A stretch of 64,000 bases of DNA from Mycobacterium numidiamassiliense. Its GTDB lineage: Bacteria; Actinomycetota; Actinomycetes; Mycobacteriales; Mycobacteriaceae. Every line of letters starts with the position of its first letter. Position 1 is the first letter of the stretch. The position numbers were made by a program, and so were the translations under genes. Below are positions 40,323 through 48,932 of this stretch, piece after piece. The notes under the pieces were generated by a model. It did not search any database and had not been told where the DNA came from. It saw only the letters and a list, made by a program, of their open reading frames with translations. The stretch lies in contig NZ_FUEZ01000004.1 in assembly GCF_900157365.1 (NCBI RefSeq), positions 3,149,066 to 3,213,065 of the forward strand, read 5' to 3'.

Positions 40323-41825
40323 CTATCCGGCGGTCCCGCTGGGGGCCGTAGTGGTGAACCGATAGTCGTCCAGCGGGAACCGGCGGCTGCGCCAGTACGC
40401 CTCCAGTGTGGTGGCTGGGCGCAGCGCCACGTCGCCGTGCTTGTCGAAGTAGTAGCTGTTGGCCAGTCGGCAGGTGTCCTGCCAAAAGATCTGGCGGTGC
40501 CGCTTGCGCATCATCTCGGCGAAAAAGCGGTCATTGGCCTGCTGGCTGACCTCCACCCGAGTCGCGGACTTGCGGCGCGCCTGCTTGAGACAGCGGACGA
40601 TGTGGCGGGTTTGTGCCTCGATCAGAGCAAAATACGACGACCCGACAAAGCCGTACGGACCGAAAACCGTGAACATATTGGGAAACCCAGGAACGCTGAC
40701 GCCTTCATAGGCCTGCAGCCGGTTCTCATCCCAGAAACCGGCTAGGGACTGTCCCCCGACACCGCGGACCGGATAGGTGGGGATGTTGTCGGCATCGAGC
40801 ACCTTGAATCCGGTCGCGAGGATCAGGACATCGGCATCGTGGGACTCGCCGTCACTGGTGGCAACCCCGCCGCCGGTGATCTTGTCGATGGGGGTGGTCA
40901 CCAGCCTTACGTTGTCGCGGTTGAACGTCGACAGGTACGTGTTGTGAAAACCCGGCCGTTTGCAGCCCACCGCGTAACGGGGAGTCAGTTTGTCACGCAC
41001 CACCGGGTCACGAACCTGCTTGCGCAGGATGGCCTTTCCGATGTCGTCCATATGCCGGGCCATCGGATTCACCGTGAAATAGTGCGCGGCCAGTGGAAAG
41101 GTCAGTTCCACATAGGCTTGGCTGATCAGTCGCTGCAGCGCCTTACCGCCCGGGACCCGCATCGCGACGTGTGCCGCAGTCGACAGCGGGACGTCAGCTT
41201 TGGGGAAGCACCAGATCGGTGTGCGCTGAAAAACGGTGAGGTGCTTGACGATTGGCGCAATCTCTGGGATCACCTGAACAGCGGAAGCGCCGGTGCCGAT
41301 AATCGCCACCCGCTTGCCGGCGAGGTCTTGACCATGGTCCCATCGCGCTGTGTGCAAGGTGATGCCGGCGAACGAGTCGACCCCGTCGATATCCGGCAGG
41401 TTCGGGATGGTGAGCACGCCGCTGGCGTTGATCAAGAAGCGGGCGGTCACCGATCCGCCGGGATCAAGGTCGATCCGCCACAGATCGTTCTCCTCGTCGA
41501 AGGCGGCGCCAATCACTTTGGTGTTGAACCGGATTCGCGACCACAATCCGTACTTGGTGGCGCAGTGCTCGGCATAAGCCCGCAGTTCGTGGCCGTGGGC
41601 GTAAGTGCGTGACCACTGCGAACTCTGTTCGAAGGAGAACTGGTAGGCAAACGACGGAATATCCACGGCGATCCCGGGATAGGTGTTCCAAAACCAGGTG
41701 CCCCCTACACCCTCGCCGGCTTCGACAATCTGGTACCCGTTCATTCCGGCAGCGTCCAGCCCGATGGCAGCGCCGATTCCCGAGAAGCCGGCACCAACGA
41801 TCAGGGTCTGGAAGTCAGGATGCAA
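40323..41825 (-). CDS. FAD-dependent Baeyer-Villiger-type monooxygenase
   Basis: 500 residues from TTG 41825, chosen because GAAAGGA lies 7 bases upstream; an earlier in-frame start lacks a leader. FAD motif IVGAGFSGIGAAIGL near residue 10, the BVMO fingerprint FAGITLHTARW near 150 and the second dinucleotide site IIGTGASAVQVIPEI. These enzymes insert oxygen into ketones with NADPH; the M. tuberculosis relatives include EthA and Rv3083-type enzymes. It is divergent from furA. Confidence 0.92.
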   Translation of the reverse strand: MHPDFQTLIVGAGFSGIGAAIGLDAAGMNGYQIVEAGEGVGGTWFWNTYPGIAVDIPSFAYQFSFEQSSQWSRTYAHGHELRAYAEHCATKYGLWSRIRFNTKVIGAAFDEENDLWRIDLDPGGSVTARFLINASGVLTIPNLPDIDGVDSFAGITLHTARWDHGQDLAGKRVAIIGTGASAVQVIPEIAPIVKHLTVFQRTPIWCFPKADVPLSTAAHVAMRVPGGKALQRLISQAYVELTFPLAAHYFTVNPMARHMDDIGKAILRKQVRDPVVRDKLTPRYAVGCKRPGFHNTYLSTFNRDNVRLVTTPIDKITGGGVATSDGESHDADVLILATGFKVLDADNIPTYPVRGVGGQSLAGFWDENRLQAYEGVSVPGFPNMFTVFGPYGFVGSSYFALIEAQTRHIVRCLKQARRKSATRVEVSQQANDRFFAEMMRKRHRQIFWQDTCRLANSYYFDKHGDVALRPATTLEAYWRSRRFPLDDYRFTTTAPSGTAG

Positions 41826-41984
41826 GCGATCGTCCTTTCGTTCACGCGGGTGCGACGGCAATCTCAGCGTCTCGTTCAGGGCGCAGGATGGCAAGGGTTT
41901 AGCTCGTCACTCGTCTGGGTGAATCGGCTCCACGCGGTCGCGCCGTGTTCGCCAGATATTTTCTCGGGCTACCCCGAGAAAGTC

Positions 41985-42014
41985 TTGACCGATTCCAGAT
42001 AAGTGCGACATATT
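41985..42014 (+). promoter_or_regulatory. furA promoter, leaderless transcript
   Basis: TTGACC (41985-41990), 18 bases, CATATT (42009-42014). Transcription would start at about 42021, the GTG start codon itself, so the mRNA is probably leaderless, as is known for mycobacterial furA. The AT-rich stretch is where FurA binds its own promoter. Confidence 0.7.
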
Positions 42015-42020
42015 GACAGT

Positions 42021-42461
42021 GTGTCGTCAACGTCGGACTACGCGGAGCAGCTGCGTTTGGCCGATCTCCGGGTAACCCGACCAAGAGTCGCCGTCTTGGA
42101 AGTCGTGCACGACCACCCGCACGCCGACACCGAGACGATCTATTCGGCCGTGCGGAACGGCCTGCCCGATGTCTCCCGGCAGGCGGTCTACGACGTGCTT
42201 AATGCGCTCACCTCCGTCGGTTTGATCCGGCGCATCCAGCCCCTTGGGTCGGTGGCCCGCTATGAGTCGCGGGTAGGAGACAATCACCACCACCTCGTGT
42301 GCCGGTCCTGCGGGGTCATCGCCGACATCGACTGTGCCGTCGGCGATACGCCCTGCCTGACTCCGTCCGACGACAACAACGTTCTGGATGGCTTCGTCCT
42401 CGACGAGGCGGAAGTCATCTACTGGGGCTTGTGTCCGAATTGCTCCAGCGTCGTGCCCTGA
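42021..42461 (+). CDS. furA: Ferric uptake regulator FurA
   Basis: 146 residues from GTG 42021 (VSSTSDYAEQL), judged leaderless from the promoter position; GTG 42003 is also in frame. DLRVTRPRVAVLEVV and SRQAVYDVLNALTSVGLIRR form the winged HTH; HHHLVCRSCGVIADIDC and LCPNCSS carry the Cys4/His metal sites. FurA represses its own operon with katG and responds to iron and oxidative stress. katG follows at 42510 after 48 bases. Confidence 0.95.
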   Translation: MSSTSDYAEQLRLADLRVTRPRVAVLEVVHDHPHADTETIYSAVRNGLPDVSRQAVYDVLNALTSVGLIRRIQPLGSVARYESRVGDNHHHLVCRSCGVIADIDCAVGDTPCLTPSDDNNVLDGFVLDEAEVIYWGLCPNCSSVVP

Positions 42462-42509
42462 TCACAGCCGTGATCGCAGCCCACATCACCACCCCTGGAA
42501 AGGAATGCT

Positions 42510-44711
42510 GTGTCTTCCGATACAACCCATAGTGAGAGCGAAAATCCGGTCATTGATGCGCCTGAGCCCAAAGGCCACGCTCCCCTGACCAACCAGGACT
42601 GGTGGCCCAACCAGATCGACGTATCGAAGCTGCACCCACACGCGCCCCAGTCCGACCCACTCGGCGATGATTTCGACTACGCCAAGGAGTTCGCCAAGCT
42701 CGACGTCGAAGCCCTCAAGGCCGATGTCATCTCGATGCTGACCACCTCGCAGGACTGGTGGCCCGCCGACTACGGCCACTACGGCGGTCTGTTCATCCGG
42801 CTGAGTTGGCATGCCGCGGGCACCTATCGCATTCACGACGGCCGCGGCGGCGGCGGTCAGGGCATGCAGCGCTTCGCCCCGCTCAACAGCTGGCCGGACA
42901 ACGCCAACCTGGACAAGGGCCGTCGCCTGCTGTGGCCGATCAAGCAGAAGTACGGCAATAAAATCTCCTGGGCCGACCTGCTGCTCTTTGTGGGTAACGT
43001 CGCGCTGGAGTCGATGGGATTCAAGACCTTTGGCTTCGCCTTCGGCCGCGAAGACATCTGGGAGCCCGAAGAGATTCTGTTCGGCGAGGAAGACGAGTGG
43101 CTCGGCACCAACAAGCGCTACTCGGGCAAGCGGGACCTGGCGCAGCCGTACGGTGCGACCACCATGGGCTTGATCTACGTGAATCCCGAAGGCCCCGAAG
43201 GCAAGCCGGATCCGGTCGCTGCCGCGGTCGACATCCGTGAGACGTTCGGCAGGATGGCCATGAACGACGAGGAGACCGCCGCGCTCATCGTCGGTGGCCA
43301 CAGCTTCGGCAAGACCCACGGCGCCGGCGACGCCGACCTGGTCGGTCCCGAGCCGGAAGCCGCGCCGATCGAGCAGCAGGGCCTGGGCTGGAAGAGTTCG
43401 TATGCCAGTGGCAAGGGCAAGGATTCCATCACCAGCGGCCTCGAAGTGGTGTGGACGTCGACCCCGACCAAGTGGGGCAACGGATTCCTGCAGAACCTGT
43501 ACGGCTACGAGTGGGAGCTGACCAAGAGCCCCGCCGGAGCATGGCAGTTCACGGCCAAGGACGGCGCCGGGGCGGGCACCATCCCCGACCCGTTCGGCGG
43601 GCCGGGCCGCGCCCCGACAATGCTGGTCACCGACGTGGCGCTGCGGGAGGACCCGATCTACCGGGAGATCACGAAGCGCTGGCTGGACCACCCCGAGGAG
43701 CTGTCCGAGGCCTTCGCCAAGGCCTGGTACAAGCTGCTGCACCGCGACATGGGACCGGTGTCGCGTTTCCTCGGACCGTGGATTCCCGAGCCGCAGCTGT
43801 GGCAGGACCCGGTCCCGGAGGTCGACCACAAGCTGGTCGGCGACAAGGACGTCGCGGCCCTGAAGGCCAAGGTGCTCGAGTCGGGCTTGTCCGTTCCCCA
43901 GCTGGTCAAGACGGCCTGGGCGGCAGCGGGAAGCTACCGCAACACCGACAAGCGCGGTGGCGCTAACGGCGCACGTATTCGCCTTGAGCCACAACGGAAT
44001 TGGGAGGTCAACGAGCCCTCCGAGCTGGACAAGGTGTTGCCCGTGCTGGAGAGGATCCAGCAGGACTTCAACGCCTCGGCCGGCGGCGGAAAGAAGATCT
44101 CGCTGGCCGACCTGATCGTGTTGGCGGGGTCTGCGGCGGTGGAGAAGGCGGCCAAGGACGCCGGTTACGAGATCTCGGTGCATTTCGCGCCGGGGCGCAC
44201 CGACGCCTCGCAGGAGAACACCGACGTGGACTCCTTCGCGGTGCTCGAACCACGGGCCGACGGCTTCCGCAACTATGTCCGTCCCGGGGAGAAGGCTCCG
44301 CTGGAGCAGCTGCTACTCGAGCGGGCGTACCTGCTGGGCGTCTACGGTCCGGAGCTCACCGTGCTCATCGGCGGCCTGCGGGCCCTCGGTGCCAACCACG
44401 GCGGGTCCAAGCATGGGGTGTTCACCGACAACCCGGGGACGTTGACGACCGACTTCTTCGTCAACCTGCTCGACATGAGCACCGAGTGGAAGGCGTCGGA
44501 GACCGCGGAGAACGTCTACGTGGGATACGACAGGGCGTCCGGTGCGCAGAAATGGACCGCGACCGCGAATGACCTTGTGTTCGGCTCGAACTCGGTGCTG
44601 CGCGCCATCGTCGAGGTCTATGCCCAGGACGACAACAAGGGGCGGTTTGTCGAGGACTTCGTCGCGGCGTGGGTCAAGGTCATGAACAACGATCGGTACG
44701 ACCTCAAGTGA
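42510..44711 (+). CDS. katG: Catalase-peroxidase
   Basis: 733 residues from GTG 42510, with GGAAAGGAATGC upstream. Two peroxidase domains. The N-terminal active half has LFIRLSWHAAGTYR (distal Arg-Trp-His), MGLIYVNPEG (Tyr) and RMAMNDEETAAL (Met) for the Trp-Tyr-Met adduct, and GGHSFGKTHGAG (proximal His). The C-terminal half has the degenerate second domain. The Ser of the ITSGLEVVW segment, equivalent to Ser315 of M. tuberculosis, is present. Degrades peroxide and activates isoniazid in the family. It is regulated with furA. Confidence 0.96.
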   Translation: MSSDTTHSESENPVIDAPEPKGHAPLTNQDWWPNQIDVSKLHPHAPQSDPLGDDFDYAKEFAKLDVEALKADVISMLTTSQDWWPADYGHYGGLFIRLSWHAAGTYRIHDGRGGGGQGMQRFAPLNSWPDNANLDKGRRLLWPIKQKYGNKISWADLLLFVGNVALESMGFKTFGFAFGREDIWEPEEILFGEEDEWLGTNKRYSGKRDLAQPYGATTMGLIYVNPEGPEGKPDPVAAAVDIRETFGRMAMNDEETAALIVGGHSFGKTHGAGDADLVGPEPEAAPIEQQGLGWKSSYASGKGKDSITSGLEVVWTSTPTKWGNGFLQNLYGYEWELTKSPAGAWQFTAKDGAGAGTIPDPFGGPGRAPTMLVTDVALREDPIYREITKRWLDHPEELSEAFAKAWYKLLHRDMGPVSRFLGPWIPEPQLWQDPVPEVDHKLVGDKDVAALKAKVLESGLSVPQLVKTAWAAAGSYRNTDKRGGANGARIRLEPQRNWEVNEPSELDKVLPVLERIQQDFNASAGGGKKISLADLIVLAGSAAVEKAAKDAGYEISVHFAPGRTDASQENTDVDSFAVLEPRADGFRNYVRPGEKAPLEQLLLERAYLLGVYGPELTVLIGGLRALGANHGGSKHGVFTDNPGTLTTDFFVNLLDMSTEWKASETAENVYVGYDRASGAQKWTATANDLVFGSNSVLRAIVEVYAQDDNKGRFVEDFVAAWVKVMNNDRYDLK

Positions 44712-44739
44712 CCTTGGGGCGCTGATCGTCCATACGGTG

Positions 44740-44774
44740 CGACACCCCGCGAGCCGCAAGCTCGCGGGGTGTCG
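44740..44774. terminator. Strong bidirectional hairpin terminator after katG
   Basis: A 15-bp stem, CGACACCCCGCGAGC with GCTCGCGGGGTGTCG, closes on a CGCAA loop. It sits between the katG stop and the stop of the convergent AhpD-like gene, so it can end both. Confidence 0.75.
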
Positions 44775-44794
44775 TGCGTTGCGGGCACGGCCCG

Positions 44795-45355
44795 CTACAC
44801 CGAGAAGGTGCGTGCGCCCGGTTCGAGCGGCAGGCGCAGCGCATTCACCAAATAGCTGACCGTCCGATAACTCCCCGCGAGCATCAGCAGCTCGAGGATC
44901 GCCTCGTCGCTGTGCTGGCTGGTCAACTGTGCCCATAGTTCGTCGTCTACCGCGCAGTCGAGGTGGAGGGTGTCGCACAGGCGGATGAGGACCCGATCCG
45001 CCTCGTCCCAGCATTCATCGGACGGCCCTCCGGTGGTCAGGGATGCGATCTCGTCCTCGCCGAGGCCCGCCTTGGCCGCGAACGCGCTCACGTGGACTCC
45101 CCACTCGTACTCGGCGCCACACGACGCGGTCACCCTGTCGATGACGATTTCGCGCTGGCGGAGGGTCAAATGACCCCGATCGAGCAGCCCGGAATTGAAG
45201 AATTTGAAGAACAATCGGCGGTCGCGCGCCAAGGTCGTAAAGAGCAGCAGCGGAGGCTTGCCGCGCATGATCGCGTCGACGGCCCGTTGGATGTCGTTCG
45301 GCAGCGGTGGTTCGGCGGGCGCAATGCGCGCGCTACGGTTTTTGTAGCGTTGCAT
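44795..45355 (-). CDS. Carboxymuconolactone decarboxylase/AhpD-like protein
   Basis: 186 residues from ATG 45355. The CMD core is LTLRQREIVIDRVTASCGAEYEWGVHVSAFAAKAGL with one Cys and a His four to six positions later (CGAEYEWGVH), like gamma-carboxymuconolactone decarboxylases or single-Cys AhpD proteins. ELLMLAGSYRTVSYLVNAL closes the domain. Divergent from the HxlR gene, with which it shares the operator region. Confidence 0.85.
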   Translation of the reverse strand: MQRYKNRSARIAPAEPPLPNDIQRAVDAIMRGKPPLLLFTTLARDRRLFFKFFNSGLLDRGHLTLRQREIVIDRVTASCGAEYEWGVHVSAFAAKAGLGEDEIASLTTGGPSDECWDEADRVLIRLCDTLHLDCAVDDELWAQLTSQHSDEAILELLMLAGSYRTVSYLVNALRLPLEPGARTFSV

Positions 45356-45385
45356 GCTGGCACTCTACGCGCGGATGCTACAAAA
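45340..45385. promoter_or_regulatory. Inverted repeats in the CMD/HxlR divergent promoter
   Basis: TTTTGTAGC (45340-45348) and GCTACAAAA (45377-45385) are perfect 9-bp arms 28 bases apart. A second pair, CGCTAC-N7-GTAGCG, occupies 45331-45349 and overlaps the start of the CMD gene. They are the likely binding sites of the HxlR regulator. Confidence 0.5.
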
Positions 45386-45393
45386 TGTGAAGC

Positions 45394-45729
45394 GTGACTA
45401 CGCCGCAGTTCGGCTCGCCGGTGCGTGGCTCGACGTCCGGACGGCCAATCATGGTCGCGCTGGATGCCCTGGGCCGGCGCGGTGCGCTGCGTGTTCTGTG
45501 GGAATTGCGCGACGACGCGATGACGTTTCGCGCCCTGCAGGCGGCATCCGAGATGAACCCCGGCTCCCTCAACGCCCGCCTCAAGGAGTTGCGAGCGCTG
45601 CACATCGTGGACCACGCCGATGGCGGGTATTACCTCACCGAACAGGGGCTATCGCTGATGACCGCGCTGCGGCCGCTCCAGGCCTGGGCCGACGATTGGG
45701 CGCAACGGGGCGGGGTGCGCGATGAGTGA
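45394..45729 (+). CDS. HxlR-type winged-helix regulator
   Basis: 111 residues from GTG 45394. The HxlR pattern is RRGALRVLWELRDDAMTFRALQAASEMNPGSLNARLKELRALHIVD, at about residues 28-73. Short and single-domain. Such regulators usually respond to reactive electrophiles and control an adjacent reductase or detoxifying enzyme; the divergent AhpD-like gene is a plausible target. Inverted repeats lie in the shared promoter. Confidence 0.85.
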   Translation: MTTPQFGSPVRGSTSGRPIMVALDALGRRGALRVLWELRDDAMTFRALQAASEMNPGSLNARLKELRALHIVDHADGGYYLTEQGLSLMTALRPLQAWADDWAQRGGVRDE

Positions 45730-45743
45730 GTCCAGCCACATTA

Positions 45744-45757
45744 TTACCTGCCAGTAA
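45744..45757. promoter_or_regulatory. TTAC-N6-GTAA element before the hydrolase gene
   Basis: TTAC-CTGCCA-GTAA, a 14-bp imperfect palindrome about 80 bases before the hydrolase start. The same outline (TTACTNGCNAGTAA) occurs in mycobacterial lipid-metabolism promoters, but the assignment is weak. Confidence 0.3.
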
Positions 45758-45834
45758 CCTACGATGGCGTAAGTTGTCTATCAATAGCTACTGGCCGACG
45801 AGTTCAACTACCAAGGCTGGGGTAAACGGGTGAC

Positions 45835-46716
45835 ATGAACGAACTGACCTACCTCGAACTACACGGAGACCGGATCGCCTATCGCGATGCCGGTGCAGGC
45901 CACGCATTGCTGCTGATCCACGGGATGGCCGGCAGTTCGGCGACCTGGCGCGAGATCATCCCGCAGCTGTCCAAGAAGTACCGCGTCATTGCCCCCGATC
46001 TACTCGGCCACGGCATGTCCGCCAAGCCGCGTGGCGATTACTCGTTGGGAGCGTTCGCGGTCTTTCTCCGCGATCTCCTCGACGAGCTGGGGGTGGCCCG
46101 CGCCACGGTGGTAGGCCAGTCTCTGGGTGGCGGCATCGCCATGCAGTTCACCCACCAGCATCGGGACTACTGCGAGCGGCTGGCCCTGATCGGCAGCGGT
46201 GGCCTCGGCCCCGACCTCAGCCCCGTCCTGCGCTTCCTGTCTGCCCCGGGCGCCGAGCTGGTGCTGCCCATCGTCGCGCCGAAACCGGTGCTGAACCTCG
46301 GCAACAAGCTGGCCTCGTGGCTGAATTCGGCCGGGATTCAGTCGCCGCGAGCCGGCGAGATGTGGCAGGCGTACTCCTCGCTGTCGGACGCGCGCACCCG
46401 TCAGGCGTTCCTGCGGACGTTGCGCTCGGTGGTCGACTATCGCGGCCAGGCGGTCAGCGCGCTGAACAAGCTGCACGTTGCGGCTGGCTTGCCGACATTG
46501 CTGATCTGGGGCGATAACGACCGGATCATTCCCGTCGCGCACGCGTATGCTGCCCACGACGCTGTGGAGGGCAGCCAGCTCGAGGTGCTCGAGGGCGTCG
46601 GCCACTTCCCGCACGTGGAAGCCCCCGCGGCGGTGGCCGACATCTTGGAGAATTTCATCGCGTCGACCCAGCCCCAGGAGCACACCGAAAACTCGATGCC
46701 AGTTCGGATGTCTTGA
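45835..46716 (+). CDS. Alpha/beta-hydrolase, Rv2715-like
   Basis: 293 residues from ATG 45835. LLLIHGMAGSSATWREIIPQLSKKYRVIAPDLLGHGMSAKPRGDYS is the core; VVGQSLGGGIAMQFT has the nucleophile Ser, GDNDRIIPV the Asp and GVGHFPHVEAP the His. The sequence parallels M. tuberculosis Rv2715 as I recall it. No signal peptide. Substrate unknown. Confidence 0.88.
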   Translation: MNELTYLELHGDRIAYRDAGAGHALLLIHGMAGSSATWREIIPQLSKKYRVIAPDLLGHGMSAKPRGDYSLGAFAVFLRDLLDELGVARATVVGQSLGGGIAMQFTHQHRDYCERLALIGSGGLGPDLSPVLRFLSAPGAELVLPIVAPKPVLNLGNKLASWLNSAGIQSPRAGEMWQAYSSLSDARTRQAFLRTLRSVVDYRGQAVSALNKLHVAAGLPTLLIWGDNDRIIPVAHAYAAHDAVEGSQLEVLEGVGHFPHVEAPAAVADILENFIASTQPQEHTENSMPVRMS

Positions 46717-46723
46717 TCCCGGG

Positions 46724-47530
46724 TTATCGGCCGAGGTCCCACTGCCCGTAATCGGGCGCCAGAACGTCGTCGACATCGACGTTGATGCCGCCGAGTAGCG
46801 GACCGGGGTTCGACGGGCTGTTGACCACCGCCTGATATAGCACCGCCATGGGTTCGCGCGCCCCGTGGGACCACGATCTGGTCTGCCACGCCCAACTGTG
46901 CCCGGCACTGGTCGAGTTTCCGATGACACCGTCTCTGATCGCCCACCCACACGCGTTCGCGTGTCCGTAGATGCCGGTGCGGCCCACGCCCAGGACCGAG
47001 TTGATGCCCCGAAACCATTCCACCGCAAGGCTATTCCACGTATTGGCGTCGATATCGTCGTCGACACTGAAGAAGATCGGAGCCGAGTTCGGACCGCCTG
47101 CCGCGCTGTGCAGTTGCTGAGCGGTCTGAGCGTCGGCCACCCCACCGTCGTGCCCGCGGGTGAAATCCGACGGCGTGGGCCAATTGGGCTTGCCGTACTG
47201 ATAGTTGCTGACGATGTGCAGACCTGCGGCCCGCAGCGCGTCGGCGTACTCGCGGGTCAGTGGCTTCGCCTCGAAATTCGCTCCCGGCCGGCACAGGGAC
47301 ACGTAGTTCACTACGCCGGCGTAGCCCGCCGCCTTGATCTCATCGGGCGCGATTCGTTTTTCCGCGAAATCAATCAACCTGATGTCGTCGGCGGTTGCCC
47401 GCGGGGCATCGGGAGTCGCGACCAGCGGCGCCAGGCTCAGCGCAGCCGGCGCCAGCGCGTATTTGAAAACCTTGCGTCGCGAAACAGATTGCTGTCCGCC
47501 GTGTTTACCTGGCGCAGCCGAATGATGCAC
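46724..47530 (-). CDS. Tat-exported DUF1906 glycoside-hydrolase-like protein
   Basis: 268 residues from GTG 47530; a later GTG before the twin-arginine motif is also possible. SVSRRKVFKYALAPAALSLAPLV is a clear Tat signal. The body has IDFAEKRIAPDEIKAAGYAGVVNYVSL, VSNYQYG and the catalytic-like IFFSVDDDIDANTWNSL, typical of the DUF1906 (Rv2525c-like) TIM barrel. Rv2525c-type proteins act in the cell wall. Transcribed alone. Confidence 0.87.
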   Translation of the reverse strand: MHHSAAPGKHGGQQSVSRRKVFKYALAPAALSLAPLVATPDAPRATADDIRLIDFAEKRIAPDEIKAAGYAGVVNYVSLCRPGANFEAKPLTREYADALRAAGLHIVSNYQYGKPNWPTPSDFTRGHDGGVADAQTAQQLHSAAGGPNSAPIFFSVDDDIDANTWNSLAVEWFRGINSVLGVGRTGIYGHANACGWAIRDGVIGNSTSAGHSWAWQTRSWSHGAREPMAVLYQAVVNSPSNPGPLLGGINVDVDDVLAPDYGQWDLGR

Positions 47531-47592
47531 CGCGCGATGGTAGCAAAATCGCGATCGACCGCGGGCGCCGCTCACGGGCAAGACGGCGTCGC

Positions 47593-48045
47593 CTATTGGC
47601 GTTCGGCTGCCTTTACGAGTCGTCCGGCAAGAAAGCCGACAATGCTGCGCAGAAGAATCAGCATGACGGGTCCGGTGCCCGGCAATCTCTCGGTGAAGGT
47701 ACCAGTCCAACGGATATCGGTGCCGCCGTTTGGGGTTGGGGTCAGCCGCATTTCGGCGCGATAGTCCTTCGCCGGAAGCGGCGGACCGATCTGCAGATAA
47801 CCATGCCGACGGTCTTGTTCGTAGGCGATCGTCTTCTCCCGCATGAGCATCGGCCACATGCCCACCTTGCGTACCGTGCCGACTCCGGCGGGCTGCGGAT
47901 CTCCCTGGCGCTCCCAACTTGACTGGAAGATAAGGGGTTTCGCCCATAGTGACCAACGGGCCCCGTCAGTCTCCAGGCGAAACAGCGCGGCCGCCGGCGC
48001 GGTCGTGGTGCGATTGACCTCGAACGCGAAAACCTTGGCGGACAC
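47593..48045 (-). CDS. SRPBCC family protein
   Basis: 150 residues from GTG 48045. FEVNRTTTAPAAALFRLETDGARWSLWAK is the first strand and helix of the START-like fold, followed by GVGTVRKVG and a C-terminal helix (LILLRSIVGFLAGRLVKAAERQ). Ligand unknown. It begins three bases after the SDR gene's stop at 48049, so the two form an operon that also shares the TetR-controlled promoter upstream. Confidence 0.83.
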   Translation of the reverse strand: MSAKVFAFEVNRTTTAPAAALFRLETDGARWSLWAKPLIFQSSWERQGDPQPAGVGTVRKVGMWPMLMREKTIAYEQDRRHGYLQIGPPLPAKDYRAEMRLTPTPNGGTDIRWTGTFTERLPGTGPVMLILLRSIVGFLAGRLVKAAERQ

Positions 48046-48048
48046 GGC

Positions 48049-48870
48049 TCACCGACTCGTGCTCACCGTCGCGGCCGCGGGTCGTAGCAGTCGCCCACTG
48101 ATCAGTGCCGAGAGCCAGCCGGGCGAGAGTCGGCCGCCGGTCGCCATGATGCGATTGCGCAACCCGGGAACGGCCACGGCCCGGCCCTTGTCCATCGCGC
48201 GCAGGCCCGCGGCGACGACCGGCTCGGGCGCTGCGAGGCGCCGATAGATGGCGGTGTGGGAGACATCTGATCCAAGCGCGTCGACAAATCCGGTCCGGGT
48301 GGGCCCAGGGCACAACGCGGTCACGGTAACGCCCGACCCGCGGGTCTCCGCCCACAAGGCTTGGCTCAGTGACAGCACGAAAGCCTTCGACGCGCCGTAG
48401 GTCGCCTGATAGGTCCCGGGCTGGAACGAGATGGTGGAGGCGACGTTGACGATGCCGCCGCGCCCACGGGCCAGCATTCCCGGCAGCACCGCATGGGTCA
48501 GCCGGACCAGCGCGTCGACGTTGACCGCCACCAGCTCGTGCTCGCGGTCGGCATCGAGCTCGGAAAACCGGCCATAGGTGCCGAACCCGGCGTTGTTCAC
48601 CAGCACCTCGACGACACGGCCGTCGAAACGGGCGGTGAGCGCGTCGACACCGGCGGCGGTGCCGAGATCGCCGGCCACGACTTCAACCGCAATGTCTGGC
48701 GCGCTGTCGCGCACCTGCTGCGCCACCGCGCTGAGTCGACGTTCGTCACGCCCGGCGAGCAGCAGCGACAGGCCGCGCTTGGCCAGCTGGTCGGCGAAGA
48801 TCGCGCCGAAGCCCGAGCTCGCGCCGGTGATCACCGCCCAGCCTGTCCCCTTGTCCAGTTGGATCGACAT
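48049..48870 (-). CDS. SDR family oxidoreductase
   Basis: 273 residues from ATG 48870. Features: ITGASSGFGAIFADQLAKRG (cofactor), NNAGFGTYG, Ser in NVASTIS and the YGASK catalytic pair, then CPGPTRTGF. The C-terminal part has a Met/Leu-rich extension. It leads the SDR-SRPBCC operon and is divergent from the TetR gene at 48933. The cofactor and substrate cannot be fixed. Confidence 0.9.
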   Translation of the reverse strand: MSIQLDKGTGWAVITGASSGFGAIFADQLAKRGLSLLLAGRDERRLSAVAQQVRDSAPDIAVEVVAGDLGTAAGVDALTARFDGRVVEVLVNNAGFGTYGRFSELDADREHELVAVNVDALVRLTHAVLPGMLARGRGGIVNVASTISFQPGTYQATYGASKAFVLSLSQALWAETRGSGVTVTALCPGPTRTGFVDALGSDVSHTAIYRRLAAPEPVVAAGLRAMDKGRAVAVPGLRNRIMATGGRLSPGWLSALISGRLLRPAAATVSTSR

Positions 48871-48900
48871 GTGCGCTTCCTTTCAGCAATGTGAATGGCT

Positions 48901-48922
48901 TTAACATACTCAGCGATGTTAA
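48901..48922. promoter_or_regulatory. TetR operator between SDR and tetR
   Basis: TTAACAT, 8 bases, ATGTTAA. It lies 30 bases from the SDR start and 10 bases from the tetR start, in the divergent promoter. Confidence 0.55.
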
Positions 48923-48932
48923 TGTCGTCAAC

